Below are positions 49,517-60,068 of a DNA stretch of 64,000 bases, piece after piece (position 1 is the first letter of the stretch; every line of letters starts with the position of its first letter). The DNA is taken from the NCBI RefSeq assembly GCF_002938435.1, contig NZ_POQT01000023.1, positions 1-64,000 of the forward strand, in the 5' to 3' direction. Origin of the DNA: Blastococcus saxobsidens. GTDB lineage: Bacteria; Actinomycetota; Actinomycetes; Mycobacteriales; Geodermatophilaceae. The notes under the pieces were generated by a model, which searched no databases, was not told the origin of the DNA, and was given only the letters and a program-made list of their open reading frames with translations. The position numbers and the translations under genes were made by a program.

Positions 49517-50446
49517 ATGGCTTCCCGCAAGCGCTCCTCCGCCCCCGCCGCCGCGCCCGAGGGCATCAACCCCAAGGCGCCGTGCCCGTGCGGATCCGGT
49601 CGCCGGTACAAGCACTGCCACGGCTCCGGCTACGCCCCGCCGGTCATCCGGCCGTTCGAGGGCCTGCCCGGCGAGGCGGACTGGGTCGCCCTCCGCGAAC
49701 TGGTCCCGGCCGCGACGGCCAAGCTGCGGACGACGGACGGCCGCGACGTCACGCTGGCCAGCGTGCTGCCCGGTGGCGCGCCGGCGCTGGTGCGGGCCAA
49801 CGGCGAGATCATGCTCGGCGCGCAGCTGCCGACCTCGTCCGACGACGTGAGCCGCGACCTGGGCACCGCGCTGGCCGCCGCGCTCGAGGCCCCCAAGGGC
49901 GCGCCGGTGGACCCGGGCCCGGTCGGCGGCGCCGGTTCGGCCGGCCCGCGGCTGCAGGAGCTGCTCGACCCGTCCGCTCCGCTCGACGTGACCGTGCACG
50001 ACACCTTCGACTTCTGGCTGGAGGGCACCGAGCCGGGAGCCGCTGCGCGGGCGGGGCTGCAGCAGGCCAACGAGGCGATCCTGCCCACCGTGCGCCTGGA
50101 GGGGCTCGAGGCCGCCTACTGGGTGCGCCCGGGCAACGAGCGCGCCCACCTGCGCTGGGTCCGGCCGGAGAAGGAGGAGCAGCTGCTCGACGCGCTCGCC
50201 CGCCTCTCGGCCGCCGAGCGGATCCTGCTGGGCGAGGGCACCCGCTACGCCGGCGCCTTCCGCGCCCACGGCCTCGTCGTCCCGGTGTGGGACCTGCCGG
50301 CCGACACCCCGGCCGAGGACTGGACCGCCCCGGCGACGGAGTTCCAGGCCCGCCTGGAGAAGGCGCTGACCGTCACCACGCCGCTGGACGCCGACGAGCG
50401 GCGCGCCCGGGCGGGGCTGCTGTCCCGCCAGATCACCCTCCGTTGA
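49517..50446 (+). CDS. SEC-C motif protein of the DUF5926 family
   Basis: A 309-residue protein. After a basic N-terminus it has a SEC-C zinc motif INPKAPCPCGSGRRYKHCHG (Cys-x-Cys...Cys-His), then a domain conserved in actinobacteria: FEGLPGEADWVALRELVPAATAKLRT, VTVHDTFDFWLEG, EAAYWVRPGNERAHLRWVRPEKEEQLLDALARL and YAGAFRAHGLVVPVWDLP. The family's role is unknown. Divergent from the P450 gene across 132 bp. Confidence 0.88.
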   Translation: MASRKRSSAPAAAPEGINPKAPCPCGSGRRYKHCHGSGYAPPVIRPFEGLPGEADWVALRELVPAATAKLRTTDGRDVTLASVLPGGAPALVRANGEIMLGAQLPTSSDDVSRDLGTALAAALEAPKGAPVDPGPVGGAGSAGPRLQELLDPSAPLDVTVHDTFDFWLEGTEPGAAARAGLQQANEAILPTVRLEGLEAAYWVRPGNERAHLRWVRPEKEEQLLDALARLSAAERILLGEGTRYAGAFRAHGLVVPVWDLPADTPAEDWTAPATEFQARLEKALTVTTPLDADERRARAGLLSRQITLR

Positions 50447-50497
50447 GCCGGTCGTCCCCGCGCCGCACGCAGGTTGGGGCGCGGGGACGACGGCGAG

Positions 50498-50514
50498 GTG
50501 AGGGAGCGACCCGG
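50498..50514. repeat. GTGAGGGAGCGACCCGG, relative of the 9.8/11.2-kb intergenic repeat
   Basis: Differs slightly from GTGAGGGAGGACCCGGA at 11219-11235. It lies between the SEC-C gene and the small membrane protein gene. Possibly part of a dispersed intergenic repeat. Confidence 0.35.
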
Positions 50515-50533
50515 CCCGGGTACGCCCAGCGCC

Positions 50534-50791
50534 ATGGACGACCCACGACGCACTCCCGGCGTGGGGGACCGGGACCGGCGCCCCGACGCCACGACCGCCG
50601 ACGCGTTCGCCCCGCCTCCGGGGACGCGGCGGACCGTGCTGACCTTCGTGGCCGCCCTCGTCTTCGTCGTCTGCGGCGTAGCAGGGGTGCTGTCGTTCTT
50701 CACCGAGTTCCCGGTCGGCTACCGGGTGCTCATCCTGGCGGTTGCGCTGGGCGCGGGTGCCGCCCTGGTCGCGCTGCGCCGCATGCGCTGA
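50534..50791 (+). CDS. Small two-helix membrane protein
   Basis: An 85-residue protein from ATG 50534. Hydrophilic N-terminus (DDPRRTPGVGDRDRRPDATTAD), then helices TVLTFVAALVFVVCGVAGVLSFF and YRVLILAVALGAGAALVAL with a basic end. Unrecognised, but the layout (charged tail plus two helices) is common among small actinobacterial membrane proteins. It is convergent with the LAYTG surface-protein gene, with a shared hairpin. Confidence 0.6.
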   Translation: MDDPRRTPGVGDRDRRPDATTADAFAPPPGTRRTVLTFVAALVFVVCGVAGVLSFFTEFPVGYRVLILAVALGAGAALVALRRMR

Positions 50792-50797
50792 GAACGC

Positions 50798-50836
50798 GTC
50801 CGCCGGTGACGCCTGGGGAGGGCGTCACCGGCGGAC
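50798..50836. terminator. Bidirectional terminator hairpin
   Basis: Perfect 16-bp arms GTCCGCCGGTGACGCC and complement (50798-50813, 50821-50836), 7-base loop, between two convergent genes ending at 50791 and 50849. Confidence 0.85.
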
Positions 50837-50848
50837 GGTGTCAGGGGA

Positions 50849-51805
50849 TCAGCTGCGGCGACGCGCGCCGGCCACGAGCAGGCCGCCCGCCGCCAGCATG
50901 GCGGCGCCGGCACCGGCGAACGGCCCGACGTCGAAGCCGGTGTAGGCCAGCTGTGCCTGCGGCTTCGGCGAGTGGGTCACGGCCACGGCGTCCTGCTCGC
51001 AGCCGACGCCGTCGTCGTCGCTGTCCAGGTGGGCCCCGTAGCCGGGCTGCCCGGCGTGCACGGGAGCGGCGCCCTTGGCGCGGGCGTCGTCACAGTTGGC
51101 GTAGTGCACCGCGTGCTGGGCGGGCTGGGCGGCCGGCTCGGGCGCCGGCGGCTCCTCCTCGGCCGGGGGCGAGGTCGGGACCGGCAGGCAGCCGGCGATC
51201 CCCTCGATCGCGGCGGGCAGCTCCTCGCCGAGCTCAGCAGCGAGATCCGGGACGCTCTGGACGCGCGCCGGCAGCGTTCCCACGAAGGTCGGCAGGGTGG
51301 TCGGGTCCGTCAGCGCGACCTGGATGTCCGCAGCGAGCTCCTCGGCGGCCCCGCCGAGCGACTCCTCGAGGAGGGCGAGCAGGTCCTCGATGTGGGTCGC
51401 GATGCACTCGCCCACGGCCGCCGGGTCCGGAGGCGAGTCACTGCTCGGGGCAGGCGTCTGCTCGCCGGACTCCTGCTCGCCGGTCTGCTGGCCCCCGGTC
51501 TCCTCGGTCGACGAGGTGCCGACGGGCTCCTGCGCGGGTAGCTCCTGGGGGCCGGTGTAGGCCGGTTCCGCGTCGCTGGGCCCGGTCAGCCCGTCCTGCG
51601 CCTGGTCGCCGGTGCCCGTCGGCTCGGCGGCAGGCGCCTGTGGTGCCGGCTCCTGCGTCTCGCACCCGGGGAGCGGGACGCCGAGCGGGCAGGCGGGCGG
51701 CGACGCACCCTCGGTCCCGCCCTCGGCGGAGGCGACGCCGGACCAGAGCAGCACCATGGCGAGTGCCGTGAGCAGGGCGAACGGCAACCTGAGCAGTGCG
51801 GACAA
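50849..51805 (-). CDS. Surface protein with excalibur calcium-binding domain and LAYTG sorting signal
   Basis: A 318-residue exported protein. Signal peptide (LLRLPFALLTALAMVLLWSG, cut after VASA), long Pro/Glu/Thr-rich region, a helical Cys-containing stretch (VGECIATHIEDLLALLEESLGG), an excalibur domain (HYANCDDARAKGAAPVHAGQPGYGAHLDSDDDGVGCEQ pattern with the DxDxDG calcium loop) and a C-terminal LAYTG, hydrophobic helix and RRR. LAxTG is the class E sortase motif. TTG 51805 behind GGGGGACC is chosen because the signal peptide starts there; GTG codons at 51847-51850 are alternatives. Confidence 0.85.
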   Translation of the reverse strand: MSALLRLPFALLTALAMVLLWSGVASAEGGTEGASPPACPLGVPLPGCETQEPAPQAPAAEPTGTGDQAQDGLTGPSDAEPAYTGPQELPAQEPVGTSSTEETGGQQTGEQESGEQTPAPSSDSPPDPAAVGECIATHIEDLLALLEESLGGAAEELAADIQVALTDPTTLPTFVGTLPARVQSVPDLAAELGEELPAAIEGIAGCLPVPTSPPAEEEPPAPEPAAQPAQHAVHYANCDDARAKGAAPVHAGQPGYGAHLDSDDDGVGCEQDAVAVTHSPKPQAQLAYTGFDVGPFAGAGAAMLAAGGLLVAGARRRS

Positions 51806-51850
51806 GGGGTCCCCCGGGAGTTCGCTGACGAATCCCGTGCAGTGCACCAC

Positions 51851-52375
51851 CGGTTACAGGTATCTCGCAGGGCCCCGTGACAACGGAGCCGAAGAGTCCC
51901 GTGGGTCGTGACAGCATGTGACGGAGCGGTCCGCTCTGTGTGTAGAGGCTCCAGATGGGCTGCCGGAAGAAATGGGTGCCCTGGCGCAGGGTCGTCACCG
52001 AGATCCGCTCGTCATCGGCGTGCAGTGCGGCGAGCTCCTCGCGGCTGAGCTCGGTGCGCTCAGGCGCTGTCGGGGATCTGGCCGACGTGCCGCGAGTGGC
52101 CGGCCTGCACCCTCAGGTGCGGCACGCCCGCGGCGTCCGGGTAGGCGGTCCACTCCGCTGCGCTGATCAGGGCAGCGCCTCGTTGTCCGAGCGCGCACCG
52201 GCAACGGGCCGCTGCCCCACACGGTGCGCGCGGGCGATCCGGTGGCCACGCCGGCCACCGGATGTCCTCGTACGCGCCGCTCCCCGAGCGGGTGCGTCGA
52301 CTCGACGCCCTGGTGAACCGGGCGTTACGGGAATGTGACGTGGGGAGAGGGACCCGAGGGGTTGACGGCGCCCGG
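51851..52375. other. Long intergenic region with possible gene debris
   Basis: No gene is supported. On the minus strand 52000-52190 reads WTAYPDAAGVPHLRVQAGHS and later LSREELAALHADDERISVTT, which look like coding debris, but I cannot name a family. The right end holds the promoter of the sugar transporter operon. Confidence 0.4.
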
Positions 52376-52390
52376 TGTTAGCGCTCACAT
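52362..52390 (+). promoter_or_regulatory. Candidate promoter overlapping LacI operator, transporter operon
   Basis: TTGACG (52362-52367), a 17-bp spacer and TCACAT (52385-52390) fit -35/-10 boxes loosely. The operator TGTTAGCGCTCACA (52376-52389) overlaps the -10 region and differs by one base from the perfect palindrome at 57714. Confidence 0.7.
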
Positions 52391-52457
52391 TTGCCTCGCT
52401 CGCGTTCGCGAGCTACGCCGCACCAGCGGCGGCGGACGTCTCAACGAGGAGAGCAAC

Positions 52458-53606
52458 GTGAGCAGGAAGTTCGGCCTGACCGCCGTGAGCGCCGTTCTGG
52501 CGCTCACGCTGGCGGCATGTGGCGGCGAGGGTGCCGGGAGCACCTCGGACACCAGCAACGCCGACCCGGAAGACCTGTCGATCGGCGTCGCGATGCCGAC
52601 CGAGACCTCCGAGCGCTGGATCGCCGACGGTGCCAACGTGGAGAGCCAGCTCGAGGAGGCCGGTTACACGGTCGACCTCCAGTTCGCCGGTGACGACATC
52701 CCCACCCAGTCCCGCCAGGTCGACCAGATGATCACCGATGGCGTCGATGCGCTGATCATCGCCGCCATCGACGGCACCGCGCTGGCCCCCCAGCTGGAGG
52801 CGGCCGCTGCGGAGGGCATCCCGGTCATCGCCTACGACCGGCTGATCCGGGACAGCGACAACGTCGACTTCTACGTCACGTTCGACAACTTCGAGGTGGG
52901 CGTGGCCCAGGCCAACGCGCTGCTCACCGGGTTGGGCCTGCTCACCGCGGACGGCTCCGAGGGCGAGGCCGCCGGCCCGTTCAACATCGAGCTGTTCGCC
53001 GGCTCCCTGGACGACAACAACGCCTTCTTCTTCTTCGACGGCGCCATGTCGGTCCTGCAGCCGCTGATCGACGACGGGACGCTGGTCGTCCCCTCGGGCC
53101 AGACCAAGATCGAGCAGGTCGCCACGCTGCGCTGGTCGCAGGAGGCCGCCCAGACCCGCATGGAGACGCTGCTGACCTCGGTCTACGACGACGGCACCGT
53201 GCTCAACGGTGTGCTGGCGCCGTACGACGGCATCTCCCGCGGCATCATCACCGCCCTGCAGAACGGCGGCTACGGCCCGGGCCTCGACGCCGCCCGGCCG
53301 CTGCCCGTGGTCACCGGTCAGGACGCCGAGATCGCCTCGGTGAAGCTGATCGCCGACGGCGTCCAGAGCTCGACCATCTTCAAGGACACCCGGCTCCTGG
53401 CCGAGCAGGCAGTCGCCGCCGCCGAGGCGTTCCTCGAGGGCAACGAGCCCGAGCCCAACAACACCGAGGACTACGACAACGGCGTCAAGATCGTCCCGTC
53501 CTACCTCCTCCCGGTCGAGACGGTCTTCGCGGACGACATCCAGTCCGTGCTGATCGACTCGGAGTACTACTCGGCCGCCGAGGTCGAGGCCGGCCAGGCC
53601 GACTGA
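52458..53606 (+). CDS. chvE: Sugar ABC transporter substrate-binding lipoprotein, ChvE type
   Basis: A 382-residue periplasmic-binding-type lipoprotein. Signal with lipobox LTLAACGG, then LSIGVAMPTETSERWIADGANVESQLEEAG, VDQMITDGVDALIIAAIDG, VIAYDRLIRDSDNVDFYVTFDN and VTGQDAEIASVKLIADGVQSSTIFKD, typical of the multiple-monosaccharide (ChvE/xylose-binding) group. GTG 52458 follows GAGGAGAG. First gene of the sugar locus, with a LacI operator upstream and hairpins downstream. Arabinose is the likely ligand given araA and araD in the same regulon. Confidence 0.9.
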   Translation: MSRKFGLTAVSAVLALTLAACGGEGAGSTSDTSNADPEDLSIGVAMPTETSERWIADGANVESQLEEAGYTVDLQFAGDDIPTQSRQVDQMITDGVDALIIAAIDGTALAPQLEAAAAEGIPVIAYDRLIRDSDNVDFYVTFDNFEVGVAQANALLTGLGLLTADGSEGEAAGPFNIELFAGSLDDNNAFFFFDGAMSVLQPLIDDGTLVVPSGQTKIEQVATLRWSQEAAQTRMETLLTSVYDDGTVLNGVLAPYDGISRGIITALQNGGYGPGLDAARPLPVVTGQDAEIASVKLIADGVQSSTIFKDTRLLAEQAVAAAEAFLEGNEPEPNNTEDYDNGVKIVPSYLLPVETVFADDIQSVLIDSEYYSAAEVEAGQAD

Positions 53607-53619
53607 CCGCACCAGGACC

Positions 53620-53716
53620 GGCCGGGTCCGGTGGCGATACCGCTGCCGGGCCCGGCCGCACCACCCGCCGGGCCGCACCCCCGCCCCGGCAGGTCTGCGG
53701 CCGACGGACCTGCCGG
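53620..53716 (+). terminator. Two hairpins between binding-protein and ATPase genes
   Basis: Hairpin 1: arms GGCCGGGTCCGG (53620-53631) and CCGGGCCCGGCC (53646-53657), one mismatch. Hairpin 2: arms CCGGCAGGTC (53686-53695) and GACCTGCCGG (53707-53716), perfect. They sit in a 197-bp gap and probably cause partial termination or protect the upstream message, so that the binding protein is made in excess. Confidence 0.6.
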
Positions 53717-53803
53717 TCGGCCTGACGGGCCCACATACTGCACATCGCGTGCACCCGTTACGGCCCCGTACGCGCAACCACGAGCTTGAGGACGACGGAG
53801 TCC

Positions 53804-55338
<1,535 letters not shown>

Positions 55339-55342
<4 letters not shown>

Positions 55343-56604
55343 CTCGCACCGTGGGCCCCTCCTCGCAGCCGGAAGCCGAGAGCGCGACCTCGCCGAAGGA
55401 CGTCGCCCCGGCGGTGGCGCTGCACACCGGCACCAGCGATCTGCGGGCGCTGTTCACCCGGAACCTCCGGACCAGCGGTATCTACATCGCGTTCGTCGCC
55501 ATCGTCGCGCTCTTCGCGGTGCTGACCGACGGCCGGTCGCTCTCGCCGGGCAACATCACCAACGTCGTCCTGCAGTACAGCTACATCCTGATCCTGGCCA
55601 TCGGCATGGTCATGATCATCGTGGCCGGGCACATCGACCTGTCGGTCGGCTCGGTCGTGGCGCTCACCGGCGCGGTGTCGGCGATCCTGGTGATCCAGCA
55701 GGGGCAGCCGTGGTGGGTCGGCATCGTCGCCGCCCTGGCGACCGGACTGCTGATCGGGGCGTGGCAGGGCTTCTGGGTGGCCTACGTCGGCATCCCGGCG
55801 TTCATCGTGACGTTGGCCGGCATGCTGCTGTTCCGCGGCCTCACCCTCGAGGTGCTGGGCAACATCTCGCTGTCGCCTTTCCCGTCCGAGTACGGACGGA
55901 TCGCCTCGGGCTTCCTCAACGGCCTGATCGGCGGGAACGGCTACGACGCCTTCACGCTGCTGATCTTCGGCATCGCCGTCGTCGGCTACGCGGTCAGCCA
56001 GTACCGCACCCGCGTGGCCCGGCTGCGCTACCAGCAGCCGGTGGAGTCCTTCCCCCTGTTCGTGGCGAAGATCCTCGCCGTCGCCGCCGTGGTCATGGCT
56101 TTCGCGTGGCAGCTGGCCAACGCCCGCGGGCTCCCCATCGTGCTGATCATCCTCGCCGTCCTGATCATGGTGTACGGCGTGGTCACGCGGCGGACCGTGT
56201 TCGGCCGCCAGGTGTACGCCATCGGCGGCAACCTGGCCGCGGCGACCCTGTCCGGCGTGAAGGTGCGGGCGGTCAACTTCTGGCTCTTCGTCAACATGGG
56301 CTTGCTCGCAGCCATCGCCGGGATCGTCTTCTCGTCCCGGTCCAACGGTGCCCAGCCCTCGGCCGGCCAGATGTTCGAGCTCGACGCCATCGCCGCCGCC
56401 TTCATCGGCGGCGCGGCCGTGACCGGTGGTGTGGGCACCGTGGTCGGCGCCATGGTGGGTGGGCTGATCATGGCGGTGATGACCAACGGCATGACGATCA
56501 TGGGCGTCGACCAGTCGGTGCAGTCCGTGGTCAAGGGGCTGGTGCTGCTGCTGGCGGTCGCCTTCGACGTGTACAACAAGCGGCGAGCCGGGGCCTCCCG
56601 CTGA
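55339..56604 (+). CDS. mmsB: Sugar ABC transporter permease, MmsB/GguB type
   Basis: A 421-residue permease with about ten helices. Characteristic stretches: [95 protein letters not shown] and [39 protein letters not shown] 55339 overlaps the ATPase gene. It forms the channel for the ChvE-MmsA system. Confidence 0.93.
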
Positions 56605-56684
56605 CCGCCGAGCCGGTCGCCGCGGTCGCGGGTCGCGGCGACCGGTCCAGGCGACGGGGAGCTGCGGCGGTCTCCGAGGGCACG

Positions 56685-57701
56685 GTGCGTGCCCTGGCGA
56701 TGAGCGACGTCGCCGCGCTGGCCGGGGTGTCGCACCAGACCGTGTCGCGGGTGGTCAACGGCCACCCCAACGTCGCGCCGCACACCCGGGAGCGGGTCGA
56801 GCGGGCCATCGCGGAGCTGGGCTACCGACCCAACGCTTCCGCCCGTGCCCTGGTCGCCGGGTCGACACGCACGCTCGGCCTGGTCACCGTCAAGATCAAC
56901 CAGTACGGGCCGGCGCAGACCATGCTCGGCCTGGAGAAGGCCGCCCGGGCGGCGGGCTACTCGCTGACCGTCTCCATCCTGGACGACGCGACGGCGGCGG
57001 CCATGCGCGCGGCCGTGGACACCTTCGTGGCCCAGCGCGTCGACGGCATCCTGGCGCTGTCCACCTACGACGACGCCGCCGCGGCGCTGGCCACCCTGGA
57101 CCCGCCGGTGCCGCTGGTGGCCGTCCAGGTCGGCGGCGGCGAGGACCGGCCGGCGGTCGGCGTGGACCAGGAGACCGGCGCCCGGCTGGCTGTCCGCCAC
57201 CTGCTGGCGCTCGGCCACCGAACGGTGCACCACGTGGCCGGGCCGGCCGACTCGCAGGAGGCGCGCGGCCGCATGGCCGGGTGGCGCTCGGAGCTGGAGT
57301 CGGCCGGCGCCCCGGTGCCCGAGGTGGTGCTGCGCGGGGACTGGACCCCCTCGTCGGGCTATCTGGCCGGGAAGGCGCTGGCCGCCCGCATCCGGGGCGG
57401 CGAGGAGGTCACCGCGATCTTCGCGGCGAACGACCAGATGGCCCTGGGCCTGCTCGCCGCGCTCCACGAGGGCGGGATCCGCGTCCCGGAGGACGTCAGC
57501 GTGGTCGGCTTCGACGACCTGCCCGAGGCGCCGTACTTCACCCCGCCGTTGACCACCGTGCGGCAGGACTTCGCCGAGCTCGGCCGGCGGGGGGTCCAGC
57601 TCGTCCTGTCCCGCATGAGGGGTGAGGACCAGCACCCCGAGCCCGTGGCGCCCGCCCTGCTGGTGCGGTCCAGCACCGGTCCGGCGCCGGGGCGGGCATG
57701 A
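56685..57701 (+). CDS. LacI-family transcriptional regulator
   Basis: A 338-residue repressor. Helix-turn-helix MSDVAALAGVSHQTVSRVVNGHPNVAPHTRERVERAIAELGYRPN, hinge ASARALVAGSTRTLGLV, then a sugar-binding domain (GVDQETGARLAVRHLLALGHR, FAANDQMALGLLAALHEGG, VSVVGFDDLPEAPYFTPPLTTVRQDF). GTG 56685 has CGAGGG upstream; ATG 56700 is an alternative. It sits between the transporter and catabolic genes, each preceded by a TGTTAGCGCTMACA palindrome, a typical LacI-type operator with central CG. It therefore probably represses the whole locus until an arabinose-derived inducer binds. Confidence 0.93.
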   Translation: MRALAMSDVAALAGVSHQTVSRVVNGHPNVAPHTRERVERAIAELGYRPNASARALVAGSTRTLGLVTVKINQYGPAQTMLGLEKAARAAGYSLTVSILDDATAAAMRAAVDTFVAQRVDGILALSTYDDAAAALATLDPPVPLVAVQVGGGEDRPAVGVDQETGARLAVRHLLALGHRTVHHVAGPADSQEARGRMAGWRSELESAGAPVPEVVLRGDWTPSSGYLAGKALAARIRGGEEVTAIFAANDQMALGLLAALHEGGIRVPEDVSVVGFDDLPEAPYFTPPLTTVRQDFAELGRRGVQLVLSRMRGEDQHPEPVAPALLVRSSTGPAPGRA

Positions 57702-57713
57702 CGTCCCGGACGC

Positions 57714-57727
57714 TGTTAGCGCTAACA
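57714..57727. promoter_or_regulatory. LacI-type operator, catabolic genes
   Basis: TGTTAGCGCTAACA, a perfect 14-bp palindrome, 12 bp after the regulator stop and 36 bp before the kinase start. Thirteen of 14 bases match the site at 52376 before the transporter operon. Confidence 0.85.
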
Positions 57728-57762
57728 TCGACGCACTCGGGCAGGCGGGAAGGGCTCCTGGA

Positions 57763-59394
57763 ATGACGACGGACGCAGGCATGACTCCCGTCGAGGCCAT
57801 CACCAGCGGGCGCACGGCCCTGGGCATCGAACTCGGGTCGACCCGCATCAAGGCGGTGCTGATCGGGCCGGACCACGCCCCGCTCGCCGTCGGCAGCTCC
57901 GACTGGGAGAACCGGTTCGTCGACCGGCTGTGGACGTATCCGCTGGAAGCCGTCTGGTCCGGGGTGCAGCACAGCGTCGCGGCCCTCGGCGAGGACGTGC
58001 TGCGTCGTCACGGGGTCGAGCTGACGTCGGTCGGCGGTCTCGGGGTGTCGGCGATGATGCACGGATACCTCGCGTTCGACGCCGAGGGGGAGCTGCTCAC
58101 GCCGTTCCGCACGTGGCGGAACACCAACACCGGGCCGGCGGCGGAGCGGCTCACCGCGGAGTTCGGCGTCAACATCCCGCACCGGTGGAGCGTCGCGCAC
58201 CTGTACCAGGCCGTCCTCGACGGCGAGGAGCACGTCAGCCGGCTGGACCACCTGACGACGCTGGCCGGGTACGTGCACTGGCAGCTGACCGGCCGGAAGG
58301 TCCTCGGCATCGGGGACGCCAGCGGCATGGTCCCGATCGATGCCACTACCGGTGGCTACGACGGCGCGACGCTCACCCGGTTCGACCAGCTGGCGGCCGA
58401 GGCCGGCGTCGAGCTGACCCTGGCCGACCTGCTGCCGGCCGTCGCGCGCGCGGGTGAGCCGGCCGGCACGCTCACCGAGGCGGGCGCGCGGCTGCTCGAC
58501 CCGAGTGGTCGACTGCGCCCCGGCGTCCCGGTCTGCCCCCCGGAGGGGGATGCGGGCACGGGGATGGTCGCCACGAACTCGGTCGCACCGCGGACCGGCA
58601 ACGTGTCGGCCGGGACGAGCATCTTCGCGATGGTGGTGCTCGAGGAGGAGCTGGGCGGCGTGCACCGCGAGCTGGACCTGGTCACCACCCCGGCCGGGGA
58701 CCCGGTGGCGATGGTGCACTGCAACAACGGCGCCAGCGAGCTCGAGGCGTGGGTCGGGCTGTTCACCGAGTTCGCCGGCGCGCTGGGCGCCGCGGCCGAG
58801 TCGTCGAAGGTCTTCGAGGTGCTGTTCGCCGCCGCGCTGGACGGTGCGAGCGACTGCGGCGGGATGCTCGCCTACAACTACCTCTCCGGGGAGCCCATCA
58901 CCGGCCTCGAGGAGGGGCGGCCGCTCTTCCTGCGTGCCCCCGACAGCACGTTCGACCTCGGTACGTTCATGCGCACGCACCTCTTCTCGTCCCTGGCCAC
59001 GCTGCGGATCGGCATGGACGTGCTGCAGCGGGCCGAGGGCGTCCGGCTGGACCGGATGTTCGCGCACGGCGGCCTGTTCCGGACCGAGGGCGTGGGGCAG
59101 CGCTTCCTGGCCGCAGCCATCGACACGCCGGTCTCCGTCGGCGACGTCGCCGCCGAGGGAGGCGCGTGGGGCATGGCGGTCCTGGCCGCCTTCGCCGTCC
59201 GCCGCTCACCGGACCAGGACCTCGCCGGCTACCTCGGCAGCGCCGTCTTCGCCGGCAGCGACCTGCGGGCCGTCGAGCCGGACCCCGCCGACGTCGCGGG
59301 CTTCGACGCGTTCATGCAACGGTACGTCGCCGCCCTGCCGGTGCAGCGGGCCGCCGTGGAGCACCTGGACCCTGCCCGAGGAGTGGACCGATGA
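57763..59394 (+). CDS. FGGY-family carbohydrate kinase, probable L-ribulokinase
   Basis: A 543-residue kinase. N-terminal LGIELGSTRIKAVLIGPDHAP (phosphate loop) and IGxG-like VGGLGVSAMMHGYLAFD; C-terminal GNVSAGTSIFAMVVLEEE and MFAHGGLFRTEGVGQRFLAAAI of the FGGY fold. It is followed with a 4-bp overlap by araD and then araA, the usual context of the step that phosphorylates L-ribulose. The sequence is not close to E. coli AraB in the motifs I can recall, so the substrate rests on context. ATG 57763; LacI operator upstream. Confidence 0.88.
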   Translation: MTTDAGMTPVEAITSGRTALGIELGSTRIKAVLIGPDHAPLAVGSSDWENRFVDRLWTYPLEAVWSGVQHSVAALGEDVLRRHGVELTSVGGLGVSAMMHGYLAFDAEGELLTPFRTWRNTNTGPAAERLTAEFGVNIPHRWSVAHLYQAVLDGEEHVSRLDHLTTLAGYVHWQLTGRKVLGIGDASGMVPIDATTGGYDGATLTRFDQLAAEAGVELTLADLLPAVARAGEPAGTLTEAGARLLDPSGRLRPGVPVCPPEGDAGTGMVATNSVAPRTGNVSAGTSIFAMVVLEEELGGVHRELDLVTTPAGDPVAMVHCNNGASELEAWVGLFTEFAGALGAAAESSKVFEVLFAAALDGASDCGGMLAYNYLSGEPITGLEEGRPLFLRAPDSTFDLGTFMRTHLFSSLATLRIGMDVLQRAEGVRLDRMFAHGGLFRTEGVGQRFLAAAIDTPVSVGDVAAEGGAWGMAVLAAFAVRRSPDQDLAGYLGSAVFAGSDLRAVEPDPADVAGFDAFMQRYVAALPVQRAAVEHLDPARGVDR

Positions 59395-60068
59395 CCGACA
59401 CCCCGACCGAGCGCGGCACCCACCGCGAGCTGCGGGAGCACGTCGCCGCGCTGCACGCCGAGCTGACCCGCTACGCCCTCGTGACGTGGACGGCGGGCAA
59501 CGTGTCGGCCCGGGTGCCCGGTGCCGAGCTGTTCGTCATCAAGGGCAGCGGCGTCTCCTACGACGAGCTGACCTGGGAGGGCATCACCGTCTGCGACCTG
59601 GACGGGAATGTCGTCGACGGGGTGAAGGCGCCGTCGTCGGACACCGCCGCGCACGCCTACGTCTACCGGAACCGGCCCGACGTCGGCGGCCAGGTGCACA
59701 CGCACAGCCCGTACGCGGCGGCCTGGGCGGCGCGCGGCGAGGAGATCCCGTGCGTGCTGACCGCGATGGCCGACGAGTTCGGCGGGCCCGTCCCGGTCGG
59801 CCCGTTCGCGCTGATCGGCGACGACTCGATCGGCCAGGGCGTCGTCGCGACGCTGGAGGACTCCCGGTCGCCCGCGGTGCTCATGCAGAACCACGGCGTC
59901 TTCACGATCGGGCGGGACGCGAAGGCGGCGGTGAAGGCGGCCGTCATGACCGAGGACGTCGCCCGCACCGTGCACCTCTCGCGCCAGCTCGGTGAGCCGA
60001 TCCCGATCGCGCAGGCCGACATCGACTCGCTCTACGCCCGCTACCAGAACGTGTACGGACAACGCTGA
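59391..60068 (+). CDS. araD: L-ribulose-5-phosphate 4-epimerase
   Basis: A 225-residue class II aldolase-fold epimerase that converts L-ribulose 5-phosphate to D-xylulose 5-phosphate. Substrate loop [12 protein letters not shown] and [22 protein letters not shown], zinc ligands in [19 protein letters not shown] (His-x-His) and later [13 protein letters not shown] (His). Length fits AraD. It overlaps the kinase (ATGA) and the isomerase (TGATG). Confidence 0.93.
   Translation: MTDTPTERGTHRELREHVAALHAELTRYALVTWTAGNVSARVPGAELFVIKGSGVSYDELTWEGITVCDLDGNVVDGVKAPSSDTAAHAYVYRNRPDVGGQVHTHSPYAAAWAARGEEIPCVLTAMADEFGGPVPVGPFALIGDDSIGQGVVATLEDSRSPAVLMQNHGVFTIGRDAKAAVKAAVMTEDVARTVHLSRQLGEPIPIAQADIDSLYARYQNVYGQR

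Noticed and set aside
51990-52260. Possible enzyme remnant on the minus strand
   Set aside because: Two short protein-like stretches are present but in different frames, and I cannot assign a family, so no pseudogene was called.
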